This document shows positions 61,873 through 64,000 of a stretch of 64,000 nucleotides of DNA, one piece after another. Each line of letters begins with the position of its first letter. The first letter of the stretch is position 1. This stretch comes from Flaccisagitta enflata. Lineage: Eukaryota > Chaetognatha > Sagittoidea > Aphragmophora. The notes under the pieces are model-generated. The model was not told the origin of the DNA. It made no database searches and saw only the letters and a program-made list of their open reading frames with translations. The translations under genes were made by a program, and so were the position numbers. The DNA lies in the NCBI GenBank assembly GCA_965153355.1, contig OZ231126.1:6944001-7008000 (forward strand), given 5' to 3'.

Positions 61873-63415
61873 GATACTATCTTGCTCAAATTATAAGAGT
61901 CCTCGTCATAAATATTAATCATTTATTCTTAAATAATGATTAGTAATTAAAACCTGTTCTTTTGCGATAAAAGTTCATTTTAGCATATTTTGGCAGTAAC
62001 TTTTGCTTGTATAGCAACTGTAATGGTCTCTTGTAACCCTACCATTAATTTGCGTGTGACATGTTTCACAACTTCTTTTTCTGTTTTTGCTTTTCGGATT
62101 TTAAGGCAAACGTTTCATTAATTTTGTTGTAAAATCTAAACAATTTGAGCAAATGAGCTCTGCTTGGTGGCAAATGAAAGCTCTTTCGAAGCTCTATACA
62201 TTGGTCATCAATTTTCCAGACCTTCTATGATTGATATGTACAGGATATACCCATACAAAAACGCTAGAATTATAAAAAACAAGGCCGGATACACGGCTAC
62301 CAAAGTCGCGTGCAGGTGGGCAGGGGCCATATTTGAGGTCACCAGACCATTTGGGCAGGAGCCGTGAGGTCAAAGTAATAAAATCATGAAAAAAAGTAAA
62401 GTGTGACCAACCAACCGACCAACCGACCGACCAACCGACCGACGGACAAAGCAGGTTGTAGAGTTGCGTGCACGCGACTAAAAAAATTTACCTCGCAGAT
62501 CAAAGTGAATCATTTCACTTTTCTGCTGTAAAATCTGAACAAATTGAGCTACAGATCTCTGCTTGGTGGCATTTGATCAAATTTTTGTAGGGCTTTCTAA
62601 CGATCACCAATTTTTGTATGTTTTGTATTATAATTTAGCCACAATTTAAGAAAACATGCCGGACTCTTATTTTGAGCAACATAGTACATAAATACATTCA
62701 TACATACATTCTCTTCCCAAATGGTTTTAAGTGAGAACTATGTTTTTGAAAATGCAAAATTCATACATACATTCTCTTCCCAAATGGTTTTTAGTGAGAA
62801 CTACTATCTTGGTCAAATTAAGAGTCCGCCATGTTTTCTTACATTGAGGCAAGATTATTCAAAAAAACTTACAAAAATCGGTGACCATTAGAAAGCTCTG
62901 CGAAAATGCGATCTAATGCCACCAAGCAGACCTCTGTAGCTCAATTCGTTTAGATTTTACAGCAGAAAAAGTAAAATGATTCATTTTGATTTCTAAGGTG
63001 AAAATCATAGATTTTCATTTTTGAAATTCCAGCAGCTTCATTTGTATATTTTCTATACATAGAAATTATAGAAACATAAGAAAATCGGTGACCGTTATAA
63101 AGAGCTTCAAAAGAGCTTTTATTTGCCACCAAGCAGAACTCATTTGCTCAAATTGTTTAGATTTTATAACAAAATTAGTACAAGCCTCATCATAAAACCA
63201 AAGTGGCAAAAACAGATAAAAGAGATGAGAAACCTGTTACACGCAAATCAGTGATGCTGCAATATGACACCATAAAAAACACTATACAAGCAATATATAG
63301 TTCCAAAACACACTGAAATAAACTTCTGCAATAAGAAACAGATTTTTCTGATCAATATTCAAGATTTAAGAACTAAATTTAATTACGAGGACTCTTATTT
63401 TGACCAAGATAGTAT
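61873..63415. mobile_element. Large foldback element with inner foldback
   Basis: Outer ends ATACTATCTTGCTCAAATTA at the left and inverted ATACTATCTTGGTCAAAATA at the right. Arms pair again at 62120-62250 with 63050-63180 and at 62500-62610 with 62880-62990 (both around CTCTGCTTGGTGGCA). An inner element at about 62645-62840 has the same kind of ends (GGACTCTTATTTTGAGCAAC). Arms diverged; no transposase seen. Confidence 0.75.
62279..62489 (-). mobile_element. Hairpin-GTCC element, subfamily I
   Basis: Inserted in the left arm of the foldback element: ACAAGGCCGGATACACGG, AAAGTCGCGTGCAGGTGGGC, GACC repeats, TTGCGTGCACGCGAC, TAAAAAAAT. One substitution in the first hairpin arm. Confidence 0.85.
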
Positions 63416-64000
63416 GTTTTTGAAAATGCAAAATTCTTCTGCACCGTCTTATAATTTTGACCTCTGGAAAAAGAAAAAAAAGTCAATAAAATTTCACTGA
63501 AAATCTTCATTTTCTTGCCTTTTTCCTTGAGAATTGCAATTTTAAGCATAAAATATGAAACAGACATACATATCAAGTTTAGGTGTGCCAAATAGGGATG
63601 ATGACTGATTTGGACATCATAACATTAACCCAAGATGGGGATTTTGATTTCAAGACAATCACCGTTTTCCTTTTTTCAAAATTCGTTCGGCAACCGTTTT
63701 TTCTTGCGATCGAAATCAAATGATATGTCCGCACTCTTGGTTGCCAAGAAACAGAAAATTAATTTAAAGAAATATCATTCTACAGTTATTGACTTTTGAT
63801 GTGATGGTACTAAGTAGGTTACTGTTCAGTTTTACACCTCATGGTGCCATAGAAATGATTAGAACCCCTCAACAAGCATGGCAAACGAAATAAAGTCAAT
63901 TACATGATTACAACGATATGCAAATTAGGGGCAAAACAGGGGTTTTGAAAAAAATGGAAGATCAGCGAAATATGAAAAAAGAAAAACGGTGAAGGCCCTT
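63416..64000. other. Right edge, no recognised feature
   Basis: AT-rich DNA; nothing supported. Confidence 0.35.

Overview
The window looks like nuclear DNA of an animal, probably an invertebrate; I cannot name the species. The evidence is spliced genes with GT-AG introns, a membrane-anchored trypsin-type protease, a ROCO GTPase, a FLYWCH-finger DNA transposon, an interstitial TTAGGG tract, and very heavy microsatellite and short-mobile-element content. No rRNA, tRNA or CRISPR array was recognised. Most long open frames in the window are translations of simple repeats (CAA, GAT, CT, GT, AG) and are not genes.

Layout. (1) 1-4.5 kb: the 3' part of a plus-strand gene (three exons, 1174-4479) for a low-complexity Glu/Gly/Pro-Ser/Gln-rich protein of unknown function. 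(2) 4.7-8.4 kb: intergenic DNA with several copies of a short dispersed element. (3) 9.2-18.4 kb, minus strand: a four-exon gene for a 364-residue type II transmembrane trypsin-like protease. The His57 exon has three extra, truncated tandem copies just upstream of it. (4) 18.4-25.4 kb: mobile elements and microsatellites. (5) 25.4-39.1 kb, plus strand: a ROCO gene. A large first exon (N-terminal region, polyQ blocks, leucine-rich repeats) is followed by six in-phase 135-bp LRR exons, each followed by an intron that begins as a (GAT)n tract at the splice donor. A 5.5-kb intron split by a Mutator-like transposon follows, then one large exon with a last LRR pair, the Roc GTPase, COR, a HEPN-like motif and a C-terminal region that may hold ubiquitin-like folds. 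An in-frame TAG near the start of that last exon may make this copy a null allele or pseudogene. (6) 39.3-42.8 kb: a nested inverted-repeat element. (7) 44.4-50.4 and 55.3-61.8 kb: two near-identical direct copies of a ~6-kb segment. Between them lie a decayed retroelement (RT fingers, thumb, zinc knuckle and endonuclease-like end, with no palm) and an ATATC satellite. (8) 61.9-63.4 kb: a large foldback element.

The two most unusual things are the LRR exon array and a dispersed repeat superfamily. The exon array looks built for duplication and shuffling, and its variable residues lie on the predicted ligand-binding face. The superfamily members (about 25 copies here) start with a short hairpin, run through GTCC/GTCGG repeats, carry near the other end a second copy of the hairpin arm in inverted orientation, and usually finish in GGCCTTGTT. 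Four sequence subfamilies change the hairpin and the distal arm together, which suggests that pairing is functional.

The protease and the ROCO gene are convergent neighbours only in position; nothing in the sequence shows that they work together. The exon models are mine, based on splice signals, reading phase and family motifs; transcripts would be decisive.
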